From Candidatus Marisimplicoccus framensis (GTDB taxonomy: Bacteria; Bacteroidota; Bacteroidia; Flavobacteriales; Flavobacteriaceae): 64,000 nucleotides of DNA. The stretch lies in contig CAJIZN010000001.1 in assembly GCA_905182065.1 (NCBI GenBank), positions 248,001 through 312,000 of the forward strand, written 5' to 3'. Below the pieces are notes generated by a model. It had not been told where the DNA came from, searched no databases, and worked only from the letters and a program-made list of their open reading frames with translations. This document shows, piece by piece, positions 1-10,238 of the stretch (the first letter of the stretch is position 1; each line of letters opens with the position of its first letter). The translations under genes were made by a program, and so were the position numbers.

Positions 1-2348
1 TTTTCTGTTCTAGTTATTTGAACCTCTCCTACTTCTTCTTTCACAACTTCTGGTTCAACAATTACAGGTGATGCAACTTCTTTTTTCTTCAAAGTAAATT
101 TGATAGCATCAACAGCAGCTTTAGTTCTTAAGTAATACATTCCTGTTTTCAATCCAGATTTCCATGCATAGAAGTGCATAGATGTTAATTTAGACATCGT
201 TGCACCCTCCATAAATAAATTAAGAGATTGAGATTGATCAATAAAGAACCCTCTTTGTCTTGACATATCGATTATATCTTTCATCTTTATCTCCCATACA
301 GTTTTGTATAGTTCCTTAAGGTCATCAGGAATTCCATCAATATCTTGAATAGATCCATTTGCACCCATTAATTCATGTTTCATGTCCTCATTCCAAAGTC
401 CTAATTCAACAAGATCATTTAATAAGTGCTTGTTTACAATTATAAATTCACCTGATAAAACTCTTCTAGTATATATGTTTGAAGTATAAGGCTCAAAACA
501 TTCGTTGTTACCAAGAATTTGGGATGTACTAGCAGTAGGCATAGGAGCCACTAAAAGTGAATTTCTAACCCCACTTTTAAGCACTTGCTTTCTTAGTTTT
601 TTCCAGTCCCATCTTCCGCTTAAATCTTCATCTTCAACACCCCACATATTGTATTGAAATTCACCTTGTGAAATTGGTGATCCTTCATATGTCTGATATG
701 GTCCATCTTTTTTGGCTTCTTCGACAGAAGCATTTAAAGCAGCAAAATAAATTGTTTCAAAAATTTCCTGATTTAATTCCTTTGCTTTTTCTGATGTAAA
801 TGGGAGTCTTAATAAAATAAATGCATCTGCCAGACCTTGAACACCTAGACCAATTGGTCTATGTCTAAAGTTTGAGTTTTCTGCTTCTTTGACAGGATAA
901 TAATTTCTATCTATTACTTTATTTAGGTTTTTTGTTACCCTAACTGTAACATCATATAGTTTTTGATGATTAAACTCACCATCTTCTACAAACATTGGTA
1001 AGGCTATTGAAGCTAGATTACAAACAGCTATCTCATCTTCAGATGTGTACTCCAAGATTTCAGTACATAAGTTTGAAGATCTAATTGTACCTAGATTCTT
1101 TTGGTTTGATTTTCTATTTGCTGAATCTTTATATAACATGTATGGAGTTCCTGTCTCGATTTGAGATTCTAGAATTTTTTCCCATAGCTCTCTTGCTTTT
1201 ATAGATTTTCTACCTTTTGATTGCTTCTCATATTTTAAATAGAGTTTATCAAACTCATCTCCATGACAATCATATAAACCTGGACATTCATTTGGACACA
1301 TTAAAGTCCATTCTTCATTGTTTTCGACCCTTTTCATAAATAAATCAGGCATCCACATTGCGTAAAATAAATCTCTAGCTCTCATCTCTTCTTTACCATG
1401 ATTTTTTTTAAGGTCTAGGAAGTCATAAATATCAGCATGCCATGGCTCAATATAAATCGCAAAAGATCCTTTTCGTTTTCCACCACCTTGATCTACATAT
1501 CTAGCTGTGTCATTAAAAACTCTTAACATTGGAACAATACCATTGGACGTTCCATTAGTTCCAGAAATATAAGACCCTGTTGATCTTATATTGTGAATTG
1601 AAAGACCTATTCCACCAGCAGATTGAGAAATTTTTGCAGTTTGCTTTAACGTATCATAAATTCCGTCAATACTATCATCTTTCATTGTCAATAAAAAACA
1701 AGATGACATTTGAGGTTTTGGAGTTCCTGCATTAAAGAGGGTTGGTGTAGCATGAGTAAAATATTTCTTAGACATTAACTCATAAGTTTCTAATACAGAA
1801 TCGATATCATCTAAATGAATTCCGACAGAAACTCTCATTAACATGTGCTGGGGTCTCTCTACAATTTTTCCATTAATTTTTAATAAGTAAGATCTCTCAA
1901 GAGTTTTGAATCCAAAATAATCATATGAAAAGTCTCTATTATATATAATTTTTGAATCTAGTAGTTCTGAGTTTTTCTTAATTACCTTCATTACATCATC
2001 AGCTAATAAAGCTGCTTTTTTTCCTGTAATTGGATTTACATATTCATGTAAATCTTTCATTGTATCTGAAAAAGACTTAAGAGTGTTTTTGTGTAAGTTT
2101 GAAACAGAAATTCTAGCTGCTAATGAAGCATAATCAGGATGAGTTGTAGTCATCGTTGCAGCAATTTCTGCAGCCAGATTATCTAGCTCTGAAGTTGTTA
2201 CGCCGTCATATAAGCCTTCTATTACTCGCATTGCAACTCTTACCGGATCAACCAAGTCATTAAAACCGTAGCAAAGCTTTTTAATTCTAGCGGTTATTTT
2301 ATCAAACATAATGGGCTCTTTCTTCCCATCTCTTTTAATTACAAACAT
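1..2348 (-). CDS. nrdA: Ribonucleoside-diphosphate reductase, alpha subunit (3' end beyond window)
   Basis: Large catalytic subunit of class I ribonucleotide reductase, which reduces NDPs to dNDPs with the NrdB radical subunit. I translated the minus strand from the ATG at 2348. It opens with an ATP-cone ([18 protein letters not shown]), then shows the active-site segment with MSSCFLL (redox cysteine), SAGGIG, and NLCTEIL near 1070. About 782 codons are present. The last ones are a Glu/Val-rich linker, so only the C-terminal tail with its Cys pair should be missing to the left. No internal stop was met in the parts translated. nrdB lies 50 bp upstream on the same strand, so the two form an nrdBA operon. 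The ATP-cone implies dATP/ATP allosteric control. Confidence 0.95.
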   Translation of the reverse strand, partial: MFVIKRDGKKEPIMFDKITARIKKLCYGFNDLVDPVRVAMRVIEGLYDGVTTSELDNLAAEIAATMTTTHPDYASLAARISVSNLHKNTLKSFSDTMKDLHEYVNPITGKKAALLADDVMKVIKKNSELLDSKIIYNRDFSYDYFGFKTLERSYLLKINGKIVERPQHMLMRVSVGIHLDDIDSVLETYELMSKKYFTHATPTLFNAGTPKPQMSSCFLLTMKDDSIDGIYDTLKQTAKISQSAGGIGLSIHNIRSTGSYISGTNGTSNGIVPMLRVFNDTARYVDQGGGKRKGSFAIYIEPWHADIYDFLDLKKNHGKEEMRARDLFYAMWMPDLFMKRVENNEEWTLMCPNECPGLYDCHGDEFDKLYLKYEKQSKGRKSIKARELWEKILESQIETGTPYMLYKDSANRKSNQKNLGTIRSSNLCTEILEYTSEDEIAVCNLASIALPMFVEDGEFNHQKLYDVTVRVTKNLNKVIDRNYYPVKEAENSNFRHRPIGLGVQGLADAFILLRLPFTSEKAKELNQEIFETIYFAALNASVEEAKKDGPYQTYEGSPISQGEFQYNMWGVEDEDLSGRWDWKKLRKQVLKSGVRNSLLVAPMPTASTSQILGNNECFEPYTSNIYTRRVLSGEFIIVNKHLLNDLVELGLWNEDMKHELMGANGSIQDIDGIPDDLKELYKTVWEIKMKDIIDMSRQRGFFIDQSQSLNLFMEGATMSKLTSMHFYAWKSGLKTGMYYLRTKAAVDAIKFTLKKKEVASPVIVEPEVVKEEVGEVQITRTE

Positions 2349-2398
2349 ATCTGTATCATTGTTATATCATTATTCAAAAAATTATTTAAATGATTATT

Positions 2399-3376
2399 TT
2401 AAAAATCGTCGTCAAGACCGAAGTTTGACTCTTCTTTTTTATCATTATTTAGAACACCTGCTTTCTGATATTCAGCAACTCTTTTTTCAAAGAAATTGGT
2501 TTTACCTTGCAGGTTTATCATATCCATAAAATCGAATGGATTTGTCACATTAAATTCTTTCTCACATTCAAATTGATCTAAAAGTCTGTCTGTAACAAAC
2601 TCTAGATATTGAGTCATTAATTTAGAATTCATTCCAATAAGACTAACTGGTAATGATTCTGTGATAAATTCTCTCTCAATATTTAAGGCATCAAGTAATA
2701 TTTCTCTAATTCTCTCCTTTGGAACCTTATTGATCATGTGGTTATTATGAAGATGAACTGCAAAATCACAATGCACACCTTCATCTCTTGAAATTAACTC
2801 ATTTGAGAAAGTTAAACCAGGCATAAGTCCTCTTTTTTTAAGCCAAAAGATTGAACAAAATGAACCTGAAAAGAATATGCCCTCAACTCCTGCAAATGCG
2901 ATAAGTCTTTCAGCAAAAGAATCAGATTCAATCCATTTAAGAGCCCAATCAGCTTTTTTCTTAATTGCAGGAAAAGTTTCAATGGCTTTAAATAGTTTAT
3001 CCTTTTCTTTATCATCCTTAACATATGTATCTATAAGTAAAGAGTATGTTTCTGAGTGAATATTTTCCATCATAATTTGAAATCCATAGAAAAATTTAGC
3101 TTCAGAATATTGAACTTCATTTACAAAATTTTCTGCTAGATTTTCATTAACGATTCCATCAGAGGCTGCGAAGAATGCCAGTATATGTTTAATAAAATAT
3201 CTTTCATCATCATTTAATTTTGTACTCCAATCATTTAAATCTGAGTGGAGATCAATTTCTTCAGCAGTCCAAAAACTAGCTTCACATTTTTTATACCATT
3301 CCCAAATATCATGATGTTCAATTGGGAATATTACAAATCTGTCTTTGTTTTCTTGTAAAAGTGGTTCTGCTTGCAT
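2399..3376 (-). CDS. nrdB: Ribonucleoside-diphosphate reductase, beta subunit (R2)
   Basis: Ferritin-like radical-generating subunit, 325 residues, usual for Flavobacteriia. Metal ligands can be matched to the R2 family: D42 (EEIDL), E104 and H107 (ENIHSE), E165, E199 and H202 (RDEGVH). Tyr111 stands seven residues after E104, the spacing of the E. coli radical tyrosine. This points to a tyrosyl-radical, class Ia-like enzyme rather than a class Ic enzyme lacking the tyrosine. It is the first gene of nrdBA. The 269 bp upstream hold no other gene on this strand. I saw no convincing pair of NrdR boxes there. Confidence 0.95.
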   Translation of the reverse strand: MQAEPLLQENKDRFVIFPIEHHDIWEWYKKCEASFWTAEEIDLHSDLNDWSTKLNDDERYFIKHILAFFAASDGIVNENLAENFVNEVQYSEAKFFYGFQIMMENIHSETYSLLIDTYVKDDKEKDKLFKAIETFPAIKKKADWALKWIESDSFAERLIAFAGVEGIFFSGSFCSIFWLKKRGLMPGLTFSNELISRDEGVHCDFAVHLHNNHMINKVPKERIREILLDALNIEREFITESLPVSLIGMNSKLMTQYLEFVTDRLLDQFECEKEFNVTNPFDFMDMINLQGKTNFFEKRVAEYQKAGVLNNDKKEESNFGLDDDF

Positions 3377-3627
3377 ATAATAATAATTTGGTTCTGGATT
3401 AATTTCCTTTCTTCAAATATTTAAAATTATAATGAAAATTGAAAGTGTATTTTCGAAACATTAACATAAAGTTTTTAACATTAAAAAAGGATAACTTTTT
3501 TTATATATTATTTCTAAATTTTTAAGTTTTAAAGCAGGTGAAAATAATTCGAAAAAATCTAAATATCTCAGTCATAATTAGGCCTTAAAATGACGATCAA
3601 AATATATGCTATAGATTTTATTTAACT

Positions 3628-3635
3628 TATGTTTG
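3628..3635 (+). promoter_or_regulatory. Candidate Bacteroidota -7 promoter element
   Basis: TATGTTTG matches the TAnnTTTG element of the primary sigma factor in Bacteroidota and ends 10 bp before the ATG at 3646, implying a very short leader. No clear -33 TTG partner was found. The rest of the 3377-3645 gap is AT-rich and contains a repeated AACATTAA near 3458-3486; no other feature was recognised in it. Confidence 0.35.
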
Positions 3636-3645
3636 CAATTAGAAA

Positions 3646-3843
3646 ATGAAAAACTTAGAAAAAATATTATTGTTTTTAACAATTTTGCTCGTCGTATTTA
3701 ATTTAACACAATTAAATGTCTACGATTTGATAGGAGATGAAAACAGAATTGCGCTAATATGTTTTATTTTATCCTTATGTGCTCTTATTCTTATTTTGAT
3801 TTTAATAGTTTCCAAAAGGATAAAAGACAGGCACAGCAACTAG
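3646..3843 (+). CDS. Small two-helix membrane protein, unknown function
   Basis: A 65-residue product with two hydrophobic helices (about residues 7-22 and 36-57), a short polar turn containing DLIGDENR, and a basic C-terminus (SKRIKDRHSN). I do not recognise a family. Its stop overlaps the stop of the convergent dCMP deaminase gene by 4 bp, and a TAnnTTTG element lies just upstream. Both support a real gene, but the ORF is short and could be spurious. Confidence 0.5.
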   Translation: MKNLEKILLFLTILLVVFNLTQLNVYDLIGDENRIALICFILSLCALILILILIVSKRIKDRHSN

Positions 3844-4259
3844 ATCTCAATAAAATCAACACTTACCCCAGACTTAATAAGAAACTCAATTCCTGATAGG
3901 TCTTTATACTTTTTAGAATACACAACCCTACTTATTCCTGATTGAAAAATAAGTTTACTGCATTCTTTGCATGGTGATAATGTAATATAAAGTGTAGATC
4001 CTTTAGTAGATTGAGTAGATCCTGAGACTTTAGCAATTGCATTAGCTTCAGCATGAAGTACATACCATTTTGTATACCCATCTTCATCTTCACAAAAATT
4101 TTCAAATCCTGATGGAGTTCCATTGTACCCATCTGATATAATCATTTTATCTTTAACAATTAATGACCCAACTTGTTTCCTTTTACAGTGAGAAAGTTTA
4201 GACCATTCTTCAGCCATCTTTAGATAAGCAATATCATATTTTAGTTGTTTATTCTTCAA
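3840..4259 (-). CDS. Deoxycytidylate (dCMP) deaminase family protein
   Basis: Zinc-dependent deaminase of the ComEB/dCMP deaminase family that makes dUMP for thymidylate synthesis. The 139-residue product has the full cytidine-deaminase signature: H69-A-E71 as ligand and general acid/base, then P96-C97-x2-C100 completing zinc binding. SDGYNGTPSG is typical of dCMP deaminases, as opposed to tRNA adenosine deaminases or free cytidine deaminases. It is close to nrdBA, so two dNTP-supply functions are neighbours, although 3376-4259 is not one operon. The start at 4259 (MKNKQLKYD) is the only sensible one. Confidence 0.88.
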   Translation of the reverse strand: MKNKQLKYDIAYLKMAEEWSKLSHCKRKQVGSLIVKDKMIISDGYNGTPSGFENFCEDEDGYTKWYVLHAEANAIAKVSGSTQSTKGSTLYITLSPCKECSKLIFQSGISRVVYSKKYKDLSGIEFLIKSGVSVDFIEI

Positions 4260-4346
4260 TCTAAAAGATTAATAATTGAGTGCTAAATATAAGTTAATCT
4301 TAATTTATTTTTTCAGTTTCTTTATATATTTGTAAAAATTAAAAAA

Positions 4347-4757
4347 ATGTATCCAGAAGAAATCGTAAAACCAATGAAACTTGAATTAACTGATTCAGGT
4401 TTTTCAGAACTTACTTCATCAGAAGATGTTAAATCAGCATTATCTCAAGAAGGGACCACTCTCATTGTTGTAAATTCAGTTTGTGGTTGTGCAGCTAGAA
4501 ATGCCAGACCAGGAATAATTAAGTCATTGTCAAATAATACTAAACCTGATAATCTTTGTACGGTATTTGCAGGTTTCGACATTGAAGCAACAAATACGGC
4601 TAGAGAAGAAATGCTTCCTTTCCCGCCCTCTTCTCCATCTATAGCCTTATTTAAAGATGGTGAATTAGTTCATATGGTTGAAAGACATCATATTGAAGGC
4701 AGAGAAGCTGATCTTATTTCTCAAAACCTTATGCAAGCTTATAACGAATTTTGTTAA
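4347..4757 (+). CDS. BrxA/BrxB family bacilliredoxin
   Basis: A 136-residue thioredoxin-fold protein of the YphP/YqiW (DUF1094) family. It carries the diagnostic C46-G-C48 redox motif in VNSVCGCAARNARPG. Family members in Firmicutes remove bacillithiol from S-bacillithiolated proteins. In Bacteroidota the matching low-molecular-weight thiol is often assumed rather than shown, so the family call is firm but the exact substrate is not. The gene ends one base before the convergent histidine kinase gene, with no room for a separate terminator. Confidence 0.88.
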   Translation: MYPEEIVKPMKLELTDSGFSELTSSEDVKSALSQEGTTLIVVNSVCGCAARNARPGIIKSLSNNTKPDNLCTVFAGFDIEATNTAREEMLPFPPSSPSIALFKDGELVHMVERHHIEGREADLISQNLMQAYNEFC

Positions 4758-6203
4758 TTACTTTGGAAGGGAAATAGTAAAATCAGTACCCTTGTTATTT
4801 TTAGATTTATAAGAAATTTTACCTCTGTGTGAGTTAATAATACTTCTAACAATTCCAAGTCCTAATCCCATTCCATCTGACTTAGTTGTAAATTTTGGCT
4901 CAAATATTTTTTCTCTATTTTTCTTTGAAACACCAAGTCCATTGTCGGATACTACTATCTTAATTTTTTTAGAGGATTCTGTGATTTTTACTTGAATATT
5001 TGACTCCCTATCATATGGTATTGCTTGAATACTATTTTTAATTAAGTTAGTCATTACCCTAATCCATTGCTCTTTATCTAATTTTACAAATATGTTTTCA
5101 TTTGAAGTTTCAAGAGTAATATTGTTTTGCTCAAAAATTTCAACTACTTTTTTAGTAGCCTCTACTATATCTGTTTTTTCAAGTTGTGTTTTTGGAAGTG
5201 TAGCAAAATCAGAGAATGAAGTAGCAACATTACTCATGGTGTCTATTTGCTCAATTAAAATTTCACAGAAGTCATTAAGCTTAAGTTTTTCATCTTCAGA
5301 TTTGAGATCACTGTTTTTTTGAAAACTTTGAACAGTTAATCTCATTGGTGTTAATGGATTTTTGATTTCATGTGCTACCTGTTTGGCCATTTCTTGCCAA
5401 GCCTGTTCTCTTTCTGTCTTTGCTAATCTTTCGGCACTATCTTCTAGGTCATCAATCATTTTGTTATAAGAATTGACTAAACTATCAATTTCTTTAGTTG
5501 CATTATTTAAATAAATCTTTTCGTTTTTTTTCAATAAACCTGTTTGTCCAATTTTTACTCTTATTGTTTCAATTGACCTTGTAACAAACCTGGAAATAAA
5601 ATATGCAAGAACAATTGTTACTACCAGCATGATAAAATATATCTGGTATAGAGTTGATAAAAATACATTTAATTCACTTTCCGCAAATGAAACATCTTGA
5701 AAGTAAGGGAAAAATAGTATTGCATATTTTTCTCCAGCATCATTTTTCAAAACACTGTAGGAGGCTTGAAACTTCCCAACATCTGTTAAATTTTCAGAAG
5801 TAAATTTTCCTTCATCATTAGCAACTAACATGTTTGCAAAATCTTTATCAAGAGAATAATTGTTTGATATAATATCTAAAGGGAGATAGGAGTAAAAAAG
5901 TGGTGCTCCTTGAATTGTAAAAATTGAGTATTCAACACTATGAATCTTTGTGATTTCATCAAAATCATTATCATAATTTTCCCAATCACTATAATTGTTA
6001 GAAAGATTGTACTTATTAACTATATAGTTAATCTGCCTTTTTAATTGATTTTCTTTTCTCTCTTGCCTGTAAGAATTATACTGGTCAGATTCTGTTCTAT
6101 ATTGATAATATGTTGAACCTAGAATAAGAAGTATAGCGGTAAAAACTAGAAATATCATTGAGATAAAAATTCTTAATCTCAATGACATTTTATTTTTAAA
6201 CAT
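4758..6203 (-). CDS. Membrane sensor histidine kinase (NtrY-like, orphan)
   Basis: A 481-residue two-component kinase. Helix 1 is about residues 10-32, an extracytoplasmic sensor loop covers about 33-185, and helix 2 is about 186-205. A HAMP-like linker follows, then a HisKA domain with phosphorylatable H278 in VAHEIKNPLTPMRLT. The ATPase domain has the N box (NLIKNSIQA), G1 (DNGLGVS) and G2 (GMGLGLGIV). The HEIKNPLTPM pattern is typical of NtrY-type kinases. No response regulator gene lies next to it, so it is an orphan. The stimulus cannot be read from the sequence. Confidence 0.87.
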   Translation of the reverse strand: MFKNKMSLRLRIFISMIFLVFTAILLILGSTYYQYRTESDQYNSYRQERKENQLKRQINYIVNKYNLSNNYSDWENYDNDFDEITKIHSVEYSIFTIQGAPLFYSYLPLDIISNNYSLDKDFANMLVANDEGKFTSENLTDVGKFQASYSVLKNDAGEKYAILFFPYFQDVSFAESELNVFLSTLYQIYFIMLVVTIVLAYFISRFVTRSIETIRVKIGQTGLLKKNEKIYLNNATKEIDSLVNSYNKMIDDLEDSAERLAKTEREQAWQEMAKQVAHEIKNPLTPMRLTVQSFQKNSDLKSEDEKLKLNDFCEILIEQIDTMSNVATSFSDFATLPKTQLEKTDIVEATKKVVEIFEQNNITLETSNENIFVKLDKEQWIRVMTNLIKNSIQAIPYDRESNIQVKITESSKKIKIVVSDNGLGVSKKNREKIFEPKFTTKSDGMGLGLGIVRSIINSHRGKISYKSKNNKGTDFTISLPK

Positions 6204-6352
6204 AATTACCTATCTCTTTATAAAGTAAATATATTAAAGTTTTAACCAATAAATTAAACTGGAAAATTAAATACAGAAGGAATTAAATTAGAGAACTAGA
6301 TAATTAGTCAACTAATAAAGCATATGTGATTTACTTAGAAGTAAAGAATAAA

Positions 6353-6475
6353 CTATCCCTTAACAACGTGATCTCCACAAATATTGTTAGCTTCAACTTC
6401 GATATTATGTTTTGCACACAATAATGACTCTGTCATATTTGTACAATTTATACATGTATTAACTGTTTGTATCAT
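6353..6475 (-). CDS. Cys/His-rich 40-residue protein, possible zinc-binding
   Basis: Found by direct translation in the otherwise empty 6204-6567 gap. The ATG at 6475 opens a 40-codon frame ending in TAG at 6353. The product is MIQTVNTCINCTNMTES followed by LLCAKHNIEVEANNICGDHV and KG. Metal-type pairs are regularly spaced: C8-x2-C11, C20-x2-H23, C33-x2-H36. Six potential ligands in 40 residues, in three CxxC/CxxH pairs, are unlikely by chance. Similar tiny Cys-rich proteins are common in Flavobacteriia but uncharacterised. It lies between the iron importer and the kinase, on the same strand as both. Function unknown. Confidence 0.6.
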   Translation of the reverse strand: MIQTVNTCINCTNMTESLLCAKHNIEVEANNICGDHVVKG

Positions 6476-6567
6476 TTTCAAATATTTATTACAAAATTAT
6501 AATAAATAACTTTTAGAATGATTATAAATTACTCATTTACAGTAATTTATAATGAGTATAAATAACG

Positions 6568-7542
6568 CTATTGATTGTTTTCTGTGAAAAAATTACTGCA
6601 TCTTTTATCAAACTCAAGAAGATCATTTTTGTTGAAATCAATGAAAATCTCATCTTTATTTTTAATCGGGTCTGAATTATAAAAGTACATCTCATCACCG
6701 TTTAAGTTTCCTTTTATTTTATATTCTTTTCCAACGAAAGATATTTTTTCAATGTTAAACTTATATTCTGACTTTTCGACAATATTAATTTTTTCAGGCC
6801 TAACATAAAATTCCTTTCCATCGATTTGTATTTTGTTTAAATCCCCTAAAATTTTTGCACAGTAACAATTTACTGGATTACAATACATCTCTTCGGGCTG
6901 GTCATACTGCTGAACAATCCCAGCTTTAAAAACAAGGATTTTATCTGATATATCAAATGTATCTTTAATATCATGGGTAACAAGAATAGTTGTTGTATTG
7001 GTTTTTTTTAAAATTTTATAAACTTCACTTTGGATTTTTGATTTGATACTTGAATCTAGGTTGCTAAAAGGCTCATCCATTAAAAGAAGGTCTGGCTCTC
7101 TAATGAGAGCTCTAGTAATACAAACTCTTTGCTGTTCACCTCCAGATAGTTCATGTGGATATCTATTTAAAAGATTAGTCAAGCCTGTTAACCCTATATA
7201 GTAATCTAAATTAATCTCATATTTTTCATCAAGATTTATCTTCAGATTTTCAATAACATTAAGATGAGGGAACAATGGATAATCTTGAAAAATAAACCCA
7301 ATTTTTCTTAAGTTGGGTTTCACAGAAGTATCCTTATCGTTTAATACTCTATCATTAAGAGAGATTTTACCTGAGTTTATATCCTCTAAACCTGCCAGAC
7401 ACTTAAGAAAAGTTGTTTTTCCAGAACCACTTTCACCAATAAATGAGACAAAATCACCCTTATTTACAGTAAAGTTTAGATCCTTAATTAAAGGATTTTC
7501 TTTATTGTAAAATTTCACAAGATTTTGAATGTTAAGATACAT
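6568..7542 (-). CDS. Iron(III) ABC transporter, ATP-binding protein (FbpC-like)
   Basis: A 324-residue ABC ATPase energising the adjacent permease. Walker A is GESGSGKT at 36-43, the Q-loop is Q86, the signature LSGGEQQ is at 132-138, Walker B LLLMDE is at 152-157, and the switch His is in LVTHDIKDTFD. The C-terminal ~90 residues form the TOBE-like extension (FYVRPEKINIVEKSE) typical of FbpC/PotA/MalK-type ATPases. It overlaps the permease gene by 11 bp and is last of the three-gene operon. The ferric-iron assignment comes from the neighbouring binding protein and permease. The sequence alone would also allow thiamine or another small substrate. Confidence 0.85.
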   Translation of the reverse strand: MYLNIQNLVKFYNKENPLIKDLNFTVNKGDFVSFIGESGSGKTTFLKCLAGLEDINSGKISLNDRVLNDKDTSVKPNLRKIGFIFQDYPLFPHLNVIENLKINLDEKYEINLDYYIGLTGLTNLLNRYPHELSGGEQQRVCITRALIREPDLLLMDEPFSNLDSSIKSKIQSEVYKILKKTNTTTILVTHDIKDTFDISDKILVFKAGIVQQYDQPEEMYCNPVNCYCAKILGDLNKIQIDGKEFYVRPEKINIVEKSEYKFNIEKISFVGKEYKIKGNLNGDEMYFYNSDPIKNKDEIFIDFNKNDLLEFDKRCSNFFTENNQ

Positions 7543-9112
7543 CTATACTTTTATTTATGATTTTTCTCAAAAATATTAATAAAATAGCACCTAATAAAAT
7601 AATTATTAATGAGTATATGGAAGATTTTGCAATCATTTCCTCAATTGCATATTCATAAGTCTTAACAGCTAGGGTATCAAAGTTGAAAGGTCTAAGAATT
7701 AAAGTTATTGGTAGCTCTTTAATTATATCAACAAAGCAAAGAATAAAAGCAATGTAAATTGATGTTTTATTTATAGGTAAATGAATTTTTTTAAATAGTT
7801 TAAAGTTACTCATACCTAGATTTTTTCCTGTATCATCAAATGAATCTGGGTGCTTGTCAAAGCTAGATCTAAGTGGTGAAATACCGACAGCCATATATCT
7901 CATTACATATGCATAAATCAGAATAACCACTGAACCAAATACAATTGACACTCCAATCATTTTTGAAATAAAAGCTAAAAAGATAATTAAAGACAAAGCT
8001 ATCACAGCTCCAGGAAGTGCATATGTAAGGGATACTATCTCACTAAAGAAAAAAACAGTTTTACTTTTTGATATTTTTTTAATGAATTGAAAAAATATAG
8101 CTATGGAAACTATAATAATAGAAGAAATAAAGGCTAAAAAAAACGAATTAAATGATAACAATAATAATTCTTCAAAATCAATGATATTAATTGTCTTAAG
8201 AACATTATTAATTATATAGATTACTGGCACAAAAAATCCTAATACAAAAGGGAATAAACATATTATATAAATGTATATATAAGATAATCTACTTGTAGAA
8301 TAATTACCCGAAACACTATCATTAGATTTATAATTATATCTGTATTTTGATGTTGAGTATCTTTCAAGAATAAAAAATATAGATACTATTAAAAGTAGAC
8401 AAACGGCTAATATTGATGCAGTATTTACATCTTCCATCGAGTACCAGGATCTAAAAATTCCACTAGTGAAAGTGTTCACTCCAAAGTATTTTACCGCACC
8501 ATACTCATTAAGTACTTCCATGACTATTAAAAAGAGTCCAGAAAATATAGATACTCTGGATATAGGAATTATAATTTTAAAAAAAGTTTGAAATTGAGAC
8601 ATGCCTAGATTTTTGGCGATGTTAATATAGTTTGAACCTAGAAGAGAAAAAGAGATTCTACATGCAGTATATAAATATGGATAAAGAACTAGAGCCATTA
8701 AAAAAGCTAAAATTTCAATTTGAAGATAATCTACATTTACATATTCATAAATATTAGGATAGAAGTTTCTAATATAACTTTGAAAAGGTCCAGTATAACT
8801 TAACAGGTCACTATAAGTGAATGCCATAATATATGATGGTATTGCTAGTGGAAGAAAAAGAACTAAGTCAAAAAATTTTTTACCTGTAAACTTCCTTGTA
8901 GATATCAACCAGGCAGGGACGATACCAAGAATTAGAGAAAAAAAAACTGTTAAAAAAACAAGATATAATGTATTTAATGAGTATCCTAAAAGGAGATTAT
9001 TCCATAGGTATGTAAAATTATCAAAACTTAAACCAACTACACTATATAGAAGATAGACAAGAGGTAAAATTAAAAATAATGAAATAAGTGATGTTGATAT
9101 TTTAACATTCAT
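7532..9112 (-). CDS. Iron(III) ABC transporter permease (FbpB-like, two fused membrane domains)
   Basis: A 526-residue integral membrane protein with about 12 helices in two homologous halves, the FbpB/ThiP arrangement. Each half has an EAA-type loop facing the ATPase: NIAKNLGMSQFQTFFKIIIP in the first and a DDTGKNLGMSNFKLFKKIHL segment in the second. The repeated KNLGMS core is clear to the eye. It overlaps fbpC at its end and follows the binding-protein gene by 19 bp, so translation is probably coupled. It forms the inner-membrane channel for iron delivered by the neighbouring lipoprotein. Confidence 0.85.
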   Translation of the reverse strand: MNVKISTSLISLFLILPLVYLLYSVVGLSFDNFTYLWNNLLLGYSLNTLYLVFLTVFFSLILGIVPAWLISTRKFTGKKFFDLVLFLPLAIPSYIMAFTYSDLLSYTGPFQSYIRNFYPNIYEYVNVDYLQIEILAFLMALVLYPYLYTACRISFSLLGSNYINIAKNLGMSQFQTFFKIIIPISRVSIFSGLFLIVMEVLNEYGAVKYFGVNTFTSGIFRSWYSMEDVNTASILAVCLLLIVSIFFILERYSTSKYRYNYKSNDSVSGNYSTSRLSYIYIYIICLFPFVLGFFVPVIYIINNVLKTINIIDFEELLLLSFNSFFLAFISSIIIVSIAIFFQFIKKISKSKTVFFFSEIVSLTYALPGAVIALSLIIFLAFISKMIGVSIVFGSVVILIYAYVMRYMAVGISPLRSSFDKHPDSFDDTGKNLGMSNFKLFKKIHLPINKTSIYIAFILCFVDIIKELPITLILRPFNFDTLAVKTYEYAIEEMIAKSSIYSLIIILLGAILLIFLRKIINKSIDVS

Positions 9113-9131
9113 ACATATGAAGCATTAGGTT

Positions 9132-10151
9132 TTATTTCCAACCTGCAGCGTCAAATATACGAATTGCATCATTCCTTTTAATACCAAGCATGTTTAGATC
9201 TAGAGTGTCTTTTTTGAAACTTCCCCAATCACTTACTATTTTGTTTGGCATTATATCAGGTTTTACAGAATATTCATATGTATTGTTTACATACGTTTCT
9301 TGTGCTTCATCTGTTGTCAAATATCTGATAAGCTTCAAAGCATTAGATTTATTAGGAGAATTTTTTGCTAAAGCAATTCCTGAAACATTAATATGAGATC
9401 CTCTCTGACCTTCCCCTTGATTCGGGAAGAAGACAGAAACTGATTTACCTGCATTAATTTCCTCTTTATTTTCGGATGAAAGAAGTAGGCCTATATAATA
9501 AGAATTAACAATAGCTACATCTCCTTGACCAGCTGCAATTGCTTTAACTTGATCACGATCATTTCCTTTTGGATCTCTTGCAAAGTTTGAAACAACAGCT
9601 TCAGTCCATGATTTAGTTGCCTCATCCCCAAGATTTCCAACTAATGAAGATAAAAGTGCCTGGTTATATGAATTAGAAGAAGATCTTACTAATAATCTTC
9701 CTTTCCATTTATCATTTGCTAAATCTTCATAAGTACTAAGTTCACCTTTTTGTACTCTCTCGTTACTATGAACTAAAATTCTAGACCTGTAAGTTACAGG
9801 AATCCAGAATCCGTTTTTATCTAATAGACTTTCTGTAATTCCATCTGTTAAGGATTCATCTTGATACTTTTGAAGAAGACCCATATTTGAAGCTTGCCAC
9901 AGTTTACCAACATCAACAGTAATAAATAAATCAGCTGGGCTATTATCTCCCTCATTTTGCATTCTTTGAATTAATTCATCTGCATTAGATTTGATAACAT
10001 TGACTTTGATTCCTGTTGATTTCTCAAAATTATCATATTGTATTTGATCTACATCATAATGTCTTTGACTGTAAATGTTTACTACTTGTTCTGTTTGGTT
10101 TTCAGCACAACCTATGATAAAGATTGCAAAAAGAGATAATATTTTTTTCAT
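9132..10151 (-). CDS. Iron(III)-binding lipoprotein of ABC importer (FbpA/FutA-like)
   Basis: Substrate-binding protein of the importer, about 339 residues from the chosen start. The longer frame begins at 10172, but the lipoprotein signal MKKILSLFAIFIIGC begins at 10151, and the Cys followed by AENQTEQ fits signal peptidase II processing. Typical FbpA/FutA segments are visible: VNIYSQRHYDVDQ at the mature N-terminus, ITVDVGKLW, WIPVTYRSR, and IVNSYYIGLLL with paired tyrosines as in the iron-binding site. It is first gene of the operon. Two palindromes lie 45-105 bp upstream, in the promoter region shared with the divergent DUF4856 gene. Confidence 0.88.
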   Translation of the reverse strand: MKKILSLFAIFIIGCAENQTEQVVNIYSQRHYDVDQIQYDNFEKSTGIKVNVIKSNADELIQRMQNEGDNSPADLFITVDVGKLWQASNMGLLQKYQDESLTDGITESLLDKNGFWIPVTYRSRILVHSNERVQKGELSTYEDLANDKWKGRLLVRSSSNSYNQALLSSLVGNLGDEATKSWTEAVVSNFARDPKGNDRDQVKAIAAGQGDVAIVNSYYIGLLLSSENKEEINAGKSVSVFFPNQGEGQRGSHINVSGIALAKNSPNKSNALKLIRYLTTDEAQETYVNNTYEYSVKPDIMPNKIVSDWGSFKKDTLDLNMLGIKRNDAIRIFDAAGWK

Positions 10152-10195
10152 CATTAAATATTTAAAGCACAATATTAAAAAAAAAAATAATCCTA

Positions 10196-10212
10196 TTTAG
10201 AATAATTCTAAA
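10196..10212. promoter_or_regulatory. Palindromic operator candidate, site 1 (iron region)
   Basis: TTTAGAAT-A-ATTCTAAA: two perfect 8-bp arms around one base, 45 bp upstream of the iron-binding lipoprotein start. A second copy with almost the same arms lies 43 bp away and a third before hemA. The single-base centre resembles the 7-1-7 layout of Fur-family boxes, but the half-site is not a classic Fur or DtxR sequence. The binding protein is unknown. Confidence 0.6.
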
Positions 10213-10238
10213 TTAATTTTTATATTAGCCAAAAATTA

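Noticed and set aside
2311-2529. Plus-strand 72-residue ORF across the nrdA/nrdB junction
   Set aside because: It is antisense to two certain genes and has no recognisable protein features.
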